Assembly (NCBI RefSeq): GCF_000317675.1
Contig: NC_019776.1
Coordinates: 868,001 to 932,000, forward strand
DNA length: 64,000 nucleotides
Direction: 5' to 3'
DNA from: Cyanobacterium aponinum PCC 10605
GTDB lineage: Bacteria > Cyanobacteriota > Cyanobacteriia > Cyanobacteriales > Cyanobacteriaceae
The notes beneath the pieces are model-generated. The model did not search any database, was not told the origin of the DNA, and saw only the letters and a program-made list of their open reading frames with translations. Below, piece after piece: positions 41,815-50,498 of the stretch (positions are counted from its first letter, which is position 1; every line of letters starts with the position of its first letter). The translations under genes and the position numbers were made by a program.

Positions 41815-43050
41815 GTGAAAAAATCATTAGCCTATTTATCTCTTTTTCTTAGCTCACTTCTAACGATTATTAATGGAATTAATGTGCCTATTAGTGCAAC
41901 GGATGACTTAAATACAATTAGTTTGATAAATAATTATAAGGACATTTTGTCCATGGATAATTCACCATTAAAAGTAATAATTCTTACGAATCTTGCTCTT
42001 AAATATGCGAGACAAAATAATCAGAAAAAAGCCTTAAAAATATTAGCAAAAGCACAACAAATATCTCTACAACTAACAGATAATTATCAACAGATAGTTA
42101 GTTTAACTCGAGTCGCTCAAACTTACGGAGAAATAAGCAAGAGAGAAAGTGCACTCGCATCTTTGAACCTAGCGAAAGAAAAAACGAAACAAATAAAAGA
42201 TAAATCCCTACAAGCATCTTTATTACTGAATATTGCCCTTGAATACGAAAAATTAGGAAAAATAGAAACAGCAAACAACATATATCAACAGAGTCAAACA
42301 ATTAAAGCTCAAATCAGTCAACCTCAACTAGAATTTCCCTTCGAGCAAACCCCTACAAAATTTCAAATAGGATTACTAGCAAATGTCAACTCTTTTCGTA
42401 ACACTACTGCTACCTTTGGCTTTGATGTTAACTATGAAAAACAATGGGAAATTAGCGATATTCTTCTCAATGGTGCCGTTTTTATCGGCTATGATAGCGA
42501 TCGCACTTTTAATAAATTTCGCCCCACAGGTTTAATTAACTCCGTTTATCGCCATCACTTTGACAAAGAATGGAGTTTTTTCACCAATGCCTTAATAACC
42601 GCAAATCAGGAGTTTTTTGCATCTCAAAATGATGATGACGATTTAAGCATCTTGGGAAATTTACTTTTTGGAGGAGGTTATAACCTCTGGAGAGGAGAAA
42701 CTCCTAGTAATTCCGTTGACTTACAATTAGGCTTAGGGGGTATTTATGAGTATGACTTTTTTGACGGAGAAAAGAGACGAAATCAACTATCTCCCGCTTT
42801 GGGTATTTTGCTTCAAAGTCGAGGTTTCAAACTTGGTAACGCTGAATTAAACCATATTTTAGCCATTATACCAGCCTTAAACGACCTAGAAAACTACACC
42901 ATCACCTCAGACTCTAACTTATCCATTCCCTTAAGTGAAAAATGGTCTTTTACTAATCGTTTATTTGTACGTTATCGCAATCAACTAATCGAGAAAGACA
43001 ATCCCAAGGTACAATTTTTCTTTTCCACAGGAGTACAATATACATTCTAA
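41815..43050 (+). CDS. Outer-membrane TPR plus beta-barrel protein
   Basis: The 411-residue protein begins with a Sec signal (KKSLAYLSLFLSSLLTIING, cleavage near ISA). Residues 35-165 are helical TPR-like repeats (ALKYARQNNQKKALKILAKA, TRVAQTYGEISKRESALASL, ALEYEKLGKIETANNIYQQS). From about residue 180 to the end, alternating strands with aromatic girdles finish on Phe (FFFSTGVQYTF), the beta-barrel insertion signature. It is probably an outer-membrane protein, with the TPR part in the periplasm. The start codon is GTG. I do not recognise a named family. Confidence 0.75.
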   Translation: MKKSLAYLSLFLSSLLTIINGINVPISATDDLNTISLINNYKDILSMDNSPLKVIILTNLALKYARQNNQKKALKILAKAQQISLQLTDNYQQIVSLTRVAQTYGEISKRESALASLNLAKEKTKQIKDKSLQASLLLNIALEYEKLGKIETANNIYQQSQTIKAQISQPQLEFPFEQTPTKFQIGLLANVNSFRNTTATFGFDVNYEKQWEISDILLNGAVFIGYDSDRTFNKFRPTGLINSVYRHHFDKEWSFFTNALITANQEFFASQNDDDDLSILGNLLFGGGYNLWRGETPSNSVDLQLGLGGIYEYDFFDGEKRRNQLSPALGILLQSRGFKLGNAELNHILAIIPALNDLENYTITSDSNLSIPLSEKWSFTNRLFVRYRNQLIEKDNPKVQFFFSTGVQYTF

Positions 43051-43208
43051 GAATTAAGAATTAAAAACCACGAATACTTACTACTTATTTATTATTTATT
43101 ACTTGTTTCCCCCTTTCCCCTCATCACCCCATCTCCCCATCCCCTACCACCTGCAACCTGACACCTGACACCTGACACCTAACCTTGACTGAAGTTAATT
43201 ACTAATTC

Positions 43209-44360
43209 TTAATGATGGTGATGATGATTGTGATTATGATCGTGGTGATGATGACCATGATAATGGGTTTTGGCAAAACTAGGATTAATTACAGCCCCTT
43301 CTTCCGTTAATAAGGATTCAATCAAAGGATTAACCCATTGTGCCGCCATAGCACAAAATTCTTCATTATCGTTAACGCATTCCATCTGGACATAATTGAC
43401 ATCAGGATATTTAACGTATAATGCTTGAATAATGTGTTCTACATCTAACAAGGTTTCATGGTTTTCCGTTGCAAAGCCAATGGGCATAAATATTAAGGCT
43501 TTTGCCCCTAACTCAATCAAGTTTCTTCCTGCTAACTCCGCATTAGGTTGAGTCCATTTAATTAGAGGGGTTTGATGGTTGAGCCAACCTACGGAAATTA
43601 AGGGATAACGATAAATGAGTTTTTCTCTTACCAATTCATATAAGGCTTGACTTTCATCAATACCCGAAGTAAATCCTTTTGCTTCATGAGGGCAACCGTG
43701 ATTCATTAAAACAATACCAATTTCTGAAGGTAAATAAGCATTGCTTAATTTTGCGTCGATTTCTTCTTCTACTAATTTAGCTAATAAATCGATATACTCT
43801 GGTTTATTGTAGAAAGAAGGTATATAACGTAAGGCTTTAACCCAATGGTCTTCTTTTTTGTCTTTTTGTGCTAACGCCTCGTTTATTTGCTCGATCGCAA
43901 TTCCACTGGTGAAGATAGAATCAACTACTAAGAGGGGATAAATGAGAATTTTCTCAAATCCTTCAGCTTTAACCTGCTCTAAAACTTGATAGGGTAAATG
44001 AGGTTTACAGAAGTTGAAAGCCTTAAATACTTTGACTTTTTCTCCCCAAGTGTGTTGCAACTGATGCTCAATTTTTGCTCTTTGACGCTCGAAAATAGCA
44101 TTATGAGGAGAAACAAAATTGCCGTGTTGATGACTCCATTCATGTAAATCGAAAACCGCTAACAATTTAGCAAGGGGGGGATATAACCATGTTGGCACAG
44201 GGGCAAATTTTGCCGTAAGTAGGTTTAAGGCTTGTTCATTATAGTTGGCAAAATCATCATAACTTTCCACCTCTCCATATCCCATAAGAATAATGGCTAC
44301 TCTATCTGTAGCAGGTGAGACTGAATTTGATTCAATAGTTTTTTCCGGAGTAACTACCAC
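43209..44360 (-). CDS. Ferrochelatase-family protein with His-rich C-terminal tail
   Basis: The 383-residue protein is a class II chelatase related to HemH. The key blocks are LMNHGCPHEAKGFTSGIDES (catalytic His), SVGWLNHQTPLIKWTQPN and GFATENHETLLDVEHIIQAL (His-Glu). HemH normally has IHGIPxxY-type and GFVSEHIETLYEID-type blocks at the same places. It lacks the LHC-like C-terminal helix of canonical cyanobacterial HemH. Instead the last 17 residues include 12 His, with Asp and Asn (HHHHDHNHNHHHHH). Such tails bind Ni, Co or Zn. It may be a non-iron chelatase or a metal-storage variant. Confidence 0.8.
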   Translation of the reverse strand: MVVTPEKTIESNSVSPATDRVAIILMGYGEVESYDDFANYNEQALNLLTAKFAPVPTWLYPPLAKLLAVFDLHEWSHQHGNFVSPHNAIFERQRAKIEHQLQHTWGEKVKVFKAFNFCKPHLPYQVLEQVKAEGFEKILIYPLLVVDSIFTSGIAIEQINEALAQKDKKEDHWVKALRYIPSFYNKPEYIDLLAKLVEEEIDAKLSNAYLPSEIGIVLMNHGCPHEAKGFTSGIDESQALYELVREKLIYRYPLISVGWLNHQTPLIKWTQPNAELAGRNLIELGAKALIFMPIGFATENHETLLDVEHIIQALYVKYPDVNYVQMECVNDNEEFCAMAAQWVNPLIESLLTEEGAVINPSFAKTHYHGHHHHDHNHNHHHHH

Positions 44361-44642
44361 GATTATGATACCTATAATTAAAATGACATTCTATATCCAT
44401 TGTAGGGGCATATTTAGAAATTATGAATTATAAATTATGAATCATGGCTCACACGGAATAAATCAGAAAATATATACATTACATTTATGTAATATTTCGG
44501 TAGATAAATTCTAATTTTTATGACTAAAGTGAATCAAAAAGTTTTTTTTGTTGTATATTGAGGGGAGAGTAAGGATTTGGGTATTTGATGTACCTAAAAC
44601 AACTCAAAATTAAATAGTAGTTATCAAACAGGGACAGAGATT

Positions 44643-45842
44643 ATGACCAACTTTGATGTTAAACCTCTTAAAGACCGTCCTTCCACCTCCCCGACATCTT
44701 CATCTTCGGGTCATAATTCAAGGGCGACATACTCTCCACCGTCAACCCAAAATAGTCCCTACATAAATTCTCGTGATTTGATGCGCCTGTATCTTCGTGA
44801 TATTGGGCGCATTCCTTTATTAACCAAAGAAGAAGAAATTACTTTAGCTAAAGAAATTAAAGCCTCTCAAAATTTATTGGCAATCAGAGACAAAAATAGG
44901 GAACTGCCAGTTCTTGCGAAATATTTGGAAATCATGACAATATTTGATTCTTTGGTAGCGAATCACTCTGAAGCGGTCAAAATAGGAAAAATCGCTCAAC
45001 AACTCAATTTAACTCCGAAAAAAGTAGAATCGATAATTACAGAAGGAAAAGAAACATGGGCTAATTTAGCACAAGTCAAACTATCAGAGTTAGAAACTAT
45101 TTTGGCTAATGGCATTAAAGCAAAACAGAAAATGATTAATGCTAATTTGCGTTTAGTTGTCTCTATTGCCAAAAAATATCAAAATAGAGGATTAGAGTTA
45201 TTAGACTTAATTCAAGAAGGTACTCTCGGTTTAGAAAAAGCCGTTGAAAAATTTGATCATACCAAAGGCTATCATTTCAGCACTTATGCTTATTGGTGGA
45301 TTCGTCAGGGAATGACAAGAGCGATCGCAACTCAAGCTAGAACCATTCGTCTTCCTATCCATATTACTGAAAGATTAAATCAACTAAAAAAAGTACAGAG
45401 ACAATTATCCCAAAAATTAGGCAGAATCGCCACAGTAGATGAAATAGCCAAAGAAATGGATATGACTTCCCTTGATTTACGTCAATTTTTAAATCAAATA
45501 CCCCGCTCCATATCCTTAGAAATGAAAGTGGGAGAAGATTATAACACTGAATTAGTGGAATTAATTGAAACAGAATCTGCAACTCCCGAAGAAAACTTAA
45601 TGAGAGTATCTATGCAAAAGGATTTGCGCTCTATGCTTTCTTTACTCAATGAAAGAGAACAAAAAATTCTGAGACTGCGTTATGGGTTTGAAAATGGCAA
45701 AATTTATTCCCTTAGTGATACTGCCTCAATTATGAATTTATCAAGGGAAAGAGTTAGACAAATTCAGGCAAAAGCGATTCAAAAACTACGTCAACCAAAT
45801 CAGAAAAAGAGTTTAAGAGATTATTTAGAAATAATTGGTTAG
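44643..45842 (+). CDS. sigC: Group 2 RNA polymerase sigma factor (SigC-like)
   Basis: The 399-residue sigma-70 protein starts with a Ser/Pro-rich leader, then region 1.2 (DLMRLYLRDIGRIPLLTKEE), region 2 (NLRLVVSIAKKYQNRGLELL, STYAYWWIRQGMTRAIA), region 3 (ITERLNQLKKVQRQLSQKLG) and region 4 (LREQK-like, RLRYGFENGKIYSLSDTASI and SRERVRQIQAKAI). It lacks the long region 1.1 of the essential SigA. An insertion of about 70 residues between 1.2 and 2.1 is the SigC feature I rely on. Group 2 factors are non-essential stress and carbon/nitrogen regulators. Confidence 0.87.
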   Translation: MTNFDVKPLKDRPSTSPTSSSSGHNSRATYSPPSTQNSPYINSRDLMRLYLRDIGRIPLLTKEEEITLAKEIKASQNLLAIRDKNRELPVLAKYLEIMTIFDSLVANHSEAVKIGKIAQQLNLTPKKVESIITEGKETWANLAQVKLSELETILANGIKAKQKMINANLRLVVSIAKKYQNRGLELLDLIQEGTLGLEKAVEKFDHTKGYHFSTYAYWWIRQGMTRAIATQARTIRLPIHITERLNQLKKVQRQLSQKLGRIATVDEIAKEMDMTSLDLRQFLNQIPRSISLEMKVGEDYNTELVELIETESATPEENLMRVSMQKDLRSMLSLLNEREQKILRLRYGFENGKIYSLSDTASIMNLSRERVRQIQAKAIQKLRQPNQKKSLRDYLEIIG

Positions 45843-46029
45843 GTTTTTAGAAGCTGTTTTAAAAGTTTTTAACTCCCCCAAATACCCCTTAATAAACAGG
45901 ATTTTTTCAAAGTCAGGGCAAAATTATCTTGCCCTCACCCCCAACCCCTCTCCCACAGTAGAGGGGAGCGTTTTTTCTTAATAATTGATTAATTAATACT
46001 TAAAAACTCCTGTATCTGTTACTATTTGT

Positions 46030-46237
46030 TAACCTGAGTTTTGGATAAGCTGAAAGCATCCCAACTCGTAGTCAAAAAACCTTATAGCTTCTTAGAAATA
46101 ACGATAAAATTGCCTTAATCCGAACTGACTTAAACAAGGGGCTTAAGCCCCTTGCTAAAAACCCCTACCACCTGCAACCTGCAACCTGACACCTGACACC
46201 TAACCTTATCAGATATTCTTAAACCGAACTGAGGTTA
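46030..46237. repeat. MITE-like element, copy D (composite)
   Basis: The left part TAACCTGAGTTTTGGATAAG with CTTATAGCTTCTTAGAAATA matches copies B and G; then come AAGGGGCTTAAGCCCCTT, heptamers and the right end CCGAACTGAGGTTA. Flanks are ACTATTTGT and TTTGTTAG. It takes up much of the gene-free stretch 45843-46343. Confidence 0.65.
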
Positions 46238-46272
46238 TTTGTTAGTTTCAAAAATTGACATTTTTGAGAATG

Positions 46273-46301
46273 AAAAAACCCTGCTTATGAAAGCAGAGTT
46301 A
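46273..46301 (-). terminator. Intrinsic terminator of the CoA-ligase-like gene
   Basis: On the minus strand AACTCTGC and GCAGGGTT form an 8-bp stem around a TTTCATAA loop, followed by six T. It lies 43 bp beyond the stop codon of the upstream-coded gene. Confidence 0.8.
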
Positions 46302-46343
46302 GGAGGGATTAACAATCAAAATCACCACTTTTCAAACAAGTTC

Positions 46344-47252
46344 TTATTGGGAAATTAAAAGCTCACTAATTGCTTGATAATCTTCCGTTATAATTCCTTT
46401 ACTGTTTTGTAAATATTCTTTGATTAGTTCTGAGGAATTAGCTGTATATAGATTGTTAAAAATTTGGTCTGATATTACTTTTGCTTTGTTATTATTAATT
46501 TTTGATTTTAGATGGTTTTTATCTAACAAATAGGTAATAACAGGCTTAGATATTTTTTCTATAGATGTGGCTAAATTCTTTGTTTCTTTGGTAGAAATTT
46601 CTCCTAGATTTATTAAAATAACTTCAGTATTTTTATCTTTATCTAGCATTTTTAACCATAAATCCCAATCTATTTGTGATAAAAGGTTATTACCCACATT
46701 AATTACTTTAGAAAAACCTAAATCAAATTTTTGCAGGTATTGTGCAATGGTTACAGCTATTATTTGGTCAGCATAATTGATCATAGCAATATTTCCTTTC
46801 TGAAAAATATTGCCGTAATTTAAACCACAATAATATTCTTCTGGAATTAAAATCCCCCCCTGAGAAGTTCCTAATATTTTGACATCTTTTAGTTTTGCTT
46901 TTTGATAAATTTTAAACAAGTCTAAAGGTGGTACTGATTCAGAATAAATAACAATCTGCTTTATTTGAGCCGTAATGGCTTCATAAACTGCATTTAATAC
47001 TAAATATGGGTGACTAAAAATCAAACTTGTGGTCATTTCTTTTTCAGAAGCGCTCGGCGTAGCCGCACCTTCAGTGAACGCATCTGTAATTAAACTAAAA
47101 ACAGGAATTCCATCAAAGGTAAAATCTAAATTTTGGTCGGTAATACCCGCTACAATATCTTTTCTATGACCATCAAATTGTTGTAAATATTCTTGGGCGC
47201 AATCTTGGTCAATTCCTTGTATTAAAATACGTGGTGAAAAATTCCAATTCAT
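46344..47252 (-). CDS. SucD-like (acyl-CoA ligase alpha-type) CoA-binding protein
   Basis: The 302-residue protein has the Rossmann CoA-binding start of the succinyl-CoA synthetase alpha family (RILIQGIDQDCAQEYLQQFD, VAGITDQNLDFTFDGIPVFS) and a second domain with KGNIAMINYADQIIAVTIAQ and VINVGNN. The phospho-His context of true SucD (GHAGA) is not recognisable, so catalysis by phosphohistidine is doubtful. A repeat-encoded peptide (DAFTEGAATPSASE) interrupts residues about 55-67. No beta subunit gene is adjacent. A regulatory or FdrA-like role is possible. Confidence 0.68.
   Translation of the reverse strand: MNWNFSPRILIQGIDQDCAQEYLQQFDGHRKDIVAGITDQNLDFTFDGIPVFSLITDAFTEGAATPSASEKEMTTSLIFSHPYLVLNAVYEAITAQIKQIVIYSESVPPLDLFKIYQKAKLKDVKILGTSQGGILIPEEYYCGLNYGNIFQKGNIAMINYADQIIAVTIAQYLQKFDLGFSKVINVGNNLLSQIDWDLWLKMLDKDKNTEVILINLGEISTKETKNLATSIEKISKPVITYLLDKNHLKSKINNNKAKVISDQIFNNLYTANSSELIKEYLQNSKGIITEDYQAISELLISQ
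47049..47085. repeat. 37-bp GGCGTAGCCGCACCTTC repeat inside the CoA-ligase-like gene
   Basis: It is near-identical to 21234-21270 in the amine oxidase gene. Here it is read from the opposite strand relative to the host gene and still keeps the frame open. Confidence 0.75.
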
Positions 47253-47479
47253 GATTAAGTAATGGGTAGTAAGTGGGGTATTAGAAAGATAAGGAAGAGT
47301 AGGAGTGGGAGAAAGGGGAAATAGATTTTTGCGTTGCTTATTTTAGATATGATTTTTCATTTAGGTGGGGTTGGGGAGAATAGGTACTCTTGCAATAGAC
47401 GTCTCCAACAATTCTCAAAATAAGGGAACCAAGCCCTAACTACGAGCCTATATTAATATTTTCTGGAAATGTCTAATGG

Positions 47480-47547
47480 ATATAATATTTTGATGTCTCA
47501 ATTTTTGGCATAATTTCAGTACATTTCATACCATGATTAAGCAACGC
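47480..47547. repeat. 68-bp repeat upstream of the CoA-ligase-like gene
   Basis: It is the second copy of the element at 27363-27430, with the same orientation and the same end, CATGATTAAGCAACGC. It lies in the gene-free stretch 47253-47593, 228 bp from the gene start. Confidence 0.75.
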
Positions 47548-47593
47548 TTTAATTTTAAATTCTTAATTTTTAATTGAAATTTAAGTAATTTGG

Positions 47594-48763
47594 TTATGCT
47601 AAAACAGAAACTTGTTCTAAAACCGCCTTTCTTGCCCAACTGTCAGCGTGTAAAATATCCTCTAAACTGGGATTAGGTCTGTTATCACTGGAGAAGCGAT
47701 CGCACACTAATTCAATTAAACGGGGAATATCCAAGAAAGTAATTTTTTCCTGTAAGAATAACGCTACAGCTTGTTCATTTGCCGCATTTAATATCGCCGG
47801 CATACAACCCCCTGCTTTTCCCGCTCCATAGGCTAACTGCATACAAGGATACTTATTATGATCAGGTTCACGAAAGGTCAAACTACCTACTTGCACTAAA
47901 TCTAGGGCTTTCCAATTAGTAGAAATGCGATCGGGGTAAGACAAAGCATAAAGTAAAGGTAAACGCATATCCGCCCATCCTAACTGAGCTAATACTGATG
48001 TATCTTCTAATTCAATTAAAGAATGAATGATACTTTGAGGATGAATAACAATATCTATATTCTCATAGTCTAAACCAAAGAGAAAATGTGCTTCAATAAC
48101 CTCTAAACCTTTATTCATTAGAGTAGCCGAGTCAATGGTAATTTTTTGACCCATAGACCAATTAGGATGTTTTAACGCATCTTGCACCGTCACAGAAGCC
48201 AATTTTTCCACAGGTAAATCACGGAATGCCCCCCCAGACGCAGTTAAAATAATACGTCTTAATCCTCCTTCAGGAACTCCCTGTAAACACTGAAAAATAG
48301 CTGAGTGTTCCGAGTCGGCAGGTAACAATTTCACCCCGTATTTTTCAATTAACGGCAATACAACAGGACCTCCAGCAATTAAGGTTTCCTTATTGGCTAA
48401 GGCAATATCTTTTTTCGCTTTAATCGCCGCAATAGTGGGTAATAGCCCTGCACAACCTACAATTCCGGTTACGACACTTTGGGCTTCACCATAACTAGCC
48501 ACTTCACAAATTGCCTCTTCTCCTGCTAAAAGAATGGGTTGCGGAGAAACCGAGGTTATAGCATCTTTTAATTCTGATAATTTATTACTATCACGAATAG
48601 CAACAATTTCTGGTTTGAATTCTCGAATTTGTTCTGCTAAAAGATTAATGTTATTTCCGGCGGCTAATCCTACCACTTTAAATTTATCAGGATGGTCTCT
48701 AACTATATCTAATGTTTGAGTCCCTATTGAACCTGTAGAACCTAGTATAGTAATTAATTTCAT
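47594..48763 (-). CDS. dxr: 1-deoxy-D-xylulose 5-phosphate reductoisomerase
   Basis: The enzyme makes 2-C-methylerythritol 4-phosphate, the committed step of the plastid/bacterial isoprenoid (MEP) pathway, using NADPH. It begins [20 protein letters not shown] (NADPH loop), with metal and substrate sites in [17 protein letters not shown] and [15 protein letters not shown]. It has 389 residues, the usual size. The frame is open a further 60 codons upstream, but that extension is translated repeat ([14 protein letters not shown]), so the ATG at 48763 is right. Confidence 0.95.
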   Translation of the reverse strand: MKLITILGSTGSIGTQTLDIVRDHPDKFKVVGLAAGNNINLLAEQIREFKPEIVAIRDSNKLSELKDAITSVSPQPILLAGEEAICEVASYGEAQSVVTGIVGCAGLLPTIAAIKAKKDIALANKETLIAGGPVVLPLIEKYGVKLLPADSEHSAIFQCLQGVPEGGLRRIILTASGGAFRDLPVEKLASVTVQDALKHPNWSMGQKITIDSATLMNKGLEVIEAHFLFGLDYENIDIVIHPQSIIHSLIELEDTSVLAQLGWADMRLPLLYALSYPDRISTNWKALDLVQVGSLTFREPDHNKYPCMQLAYGAGKAGGCMPAILNAANEQAVALFLQEKITFLDIPRLIELVCDRFSSDNRPNPSLEDILHADSWARKAVLEQVSVLA

Positions 48764-48851
48764 AAACAAATATATTAATAAGAATATCAATATCTTACCC
48801 GAAAAAATCCCGATTAAGAAAAGGGCAAAGTTAAAAGGGCAAAAGGCAAAA

Positions 48852-48891
48852 GGCAAACCCCCCTTTATCCCCCCTCTCGAGGGGGGAGGGC
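48852..48891. repeat. CCCCCCTCTCGAGGGGGG hairpin repeat (inverted)
   Basis: GGCAAACCCCCCTTTATCCC continues into the palindrome and ends AGGGCAA. It lies in the gap between the divergent dxr and Fur-family genes. Confidence 0.8.
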
Positions 48892-48994
48892 AAGAGTGTA
48901 CGAGCGTAGCGAACTCTCCTAACTCAGGTAGTGATATAATCACTGAGTGTAATTATTAATATAAATATCCATTTAAAATCATCAGTTATAAACA

Positions 48995-49429
48995 ATGAAA
49001 CCTCACGGGGTAGAAACAAAAAAAATGCGTTCCCTCAAAGATGCCTTAAATCGTTGTCAAGAACTAGGCTTAAGGATTTCCCGTCAGAGACGCTTTATTC
49101 TTGAATTGTTGTGGGAGGAGAAAAATCATCTCTGTGCCAAGGAAATTTACGAAAAGTTGAGTCAACAGGGTAAACATATCGGTTATACTGCGGTTTACCA
49201 AAATTTAGAAATTCTTTCTCAGAATGGAATAATTGAATGTGTTGATAAGCATGGAAGCCGCCTTTACAGCAACTTAGGGGATGAGCATAGTCATCTTAAC
49301 ATTATTGATACAGACCAAATTGTTGATATTCAAGTAGAATTACCCCCTGATTTAATTAAAAATATTGAAGCAAAAACAGGGGTAAAAGTAGCTCATTATC
49401 GTATTGATTTCTATGGTTATAAAAATTAA
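48995..49429 (+). CDS. Fur-family transcriptional regulator
   Basis: The 144-residue protein has the Fur winged helix (SRQRRFILELLWEEKNHLCA, KEIYEKLSQQGKHIGYTAVY, QNLEILSQNGIIECV). The dimerisation domain (YSNLGDEHSHLNIIDTDQIV) keeps the His-x-His of the regulatory site, but the CxxC zinc-binding pairs of typical Fur/Zur/PerR proteins are missing; the protein contains only a few Cys near the DNA-binding part. It could be a PerR/FurC-like or a divergent paralogue. It lies divergent from dxr. The start ATG has a weak upstream purine stretch. Confidence 0.85.
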   Translation: MKPHGVETKKMRSLKDALNRCQELGLRISRQRRFILELLWEEKNHLCAKEIYEKLSQQGKHIGYTAVYQNLEILSQNGIIECVDKHGSRLYSNLGDEHSHLNIIDTDQIVDIQVELPPDLIKNIEAKTGVKVAHYRIDFYGYKN

Positions 49430-49467
49430 TTATCTCCTATTTTTCTTGTTTTATTCTCCATTCCTAA

Positions 49468-50088
49468 TTATTTAAAAGGTTGTCCCCAATGTTGCCAAGA
49501 TTCTTTATTGAAGGGCGATCGCCATTTTATAATTAATTGTTTTTCCAAAAATTGCCTTACTTTTCTGGAAGTAGGAACACCCCAACAAAAAGCACTTCTA
49601 ATTAATACAGGTATTTTGTATTTTCTGTGTAATTCTATGTAGCTTTGGATATAACTTTTACAATCATGATTCATCCACCGGTGATAAGGAGATAATTTCG
49701 TTTCTCCCACATATAAAAGCAGATTCAAATGGGTGTCTAAAATGAAATAAAGACAACTTTCACTTAAAGCATATTCAGGTAAATTGTAAAACTGATCCGT
49801 ATGGGTTTTTAGGCTAAAAGGATCTAAGGATTCGATAATAGATAAATCGCTATTTTTAGCGTCTATATTTAAAGATAATTCTTCGTTAAAATTAACTTGA
49901 TTAATATTGTTATTTCTTTGACTTTCTTGATAATTTAAAATACGCTTTTTCCACTGACTCAAAAAACTTTCGCTCATAACAAAATCAGCTTTTAAGGGCT
50001 TTTTATTCACTTCATAAATTGATGTTGATTCAAATAAACTTAGCTGTTGTGAATTACTATGGGAAGAATTGTCACTAGAATAACTCAA
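49468..50088 (-). CDS. GIY-YIG nuclease-domain protein
   Basis: The 206-residue protein has a GIY-YIG-like module in its C-terminal half: CLYFILDTHLNLLLYVGETK, HRWMNHDCKSYIQSYIELH and VRQFLEKQLIIKWRSPFN, corresponding to the Y-x-Y strand, the Arg helix and the C-terminal Glu. The N-terminal 100 residues are low-complexity. Related cyanobacterial proteins have no known function. It converges with the Fur-family gene. Confidence 0.75.
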   Translation of the reverse strand: MSYSSDNSSHSNSQQLSLFESTSIYEVNKKPLKADFVMSESFLSQWKKRILNYQESQRNNNINQVNFNEELSLNIDAKNSDLSIIESLDPFSLKTHTDQFYNLPEYALSESCLYFILDTHLNLLLYVGETKLSPYHRWMNHDCKSYIQSYIELHRKYKIPVLIRSAFCWGVPTSRKVRQFLEKQLIIKWRSPFNKESWQHWGQPFK

Positions 50089-50179
50089 TGTTTTAAGCTC
50101 AATTATAAATTGCAGAACAAACTCACCTTAAAGTATAATGTTTTCGACAGAAAAAGATAGTCAATCAGGAGAAAAAACA

Positions 50180-50407
50180 TTGCCACACACTATTGTAACT
50201 GACGTTTGCGAAGGGATTGCAGATTGCGTTTCCGCTTGTCCTGTTGCTTGTATTCATGAAGGACCTAGTAAAAATATCAAGGGTACAGATTGGTACTGGA
50301 TTGATTTTGACACCTGCATTGACTGTGGTATCTGTTTGCAAGTTTGCCCTGTAGAAGGTGCTATCCTCGCAGAAGAGCGTCCAGAATTACAGAAAACCCC
50401 AGTTTAG
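50180..50407 (+). CDS. Low-molecular-weight 4Fe-4S (7Fe-type) ferredoxin, Fed7-like
   Basis: The protein is about 75 residues, with an N-terminal cluster site C-x5-C-x3-C-x3-C in VCEGIADCVSACPVAC and a C-terminal one CIDCGICLQVCPVEG (C-x2-C-x2-C-x3-C). It has PHTIVTDV as its usual beginning. Start choice: AGGAG at 50167-50171 stands 8 nt before TTG 50180, and homologues start at PHTIV; an ATG at 50138 would add 14 residues with no good ribosome site. It is likely to carry electrons at low potential, and in Synechocystis a close relative has been tied to redox and cold/light stress. Confidence 0.85.
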   Translation: MPHTIVTDVCEGIADCVSACPVACIHEGPSKNIKGTDWYWIDFDTCIDCGICLQVCPVEGAILAEERPELQKTPV

Positions 50408-50498
50408 TTAGGACTTCTAAGTTCGGAATTCGGAGTTCAGGGATTAGGGGGTAGGGAGTAGGGCAGAAAAACTTATTACTTGTTACCCATGATTAATC

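Noticed and set aside
46344-47252. Authentic succinyl-CoA synthetase alpha subunit
   Set aside because: The phospho-His context is not recognisable and no beta subunit is adjacent, so only the fold is claimed.
48764-48943. Extended N-terminus of Dxr (60 codons)
   Set aside because: It is translated GC hairpin repeat ([14 protein letters not shown]) and hydrophobic noise. The normal Dxr start [13 protein letters not shown] lies at 48763.
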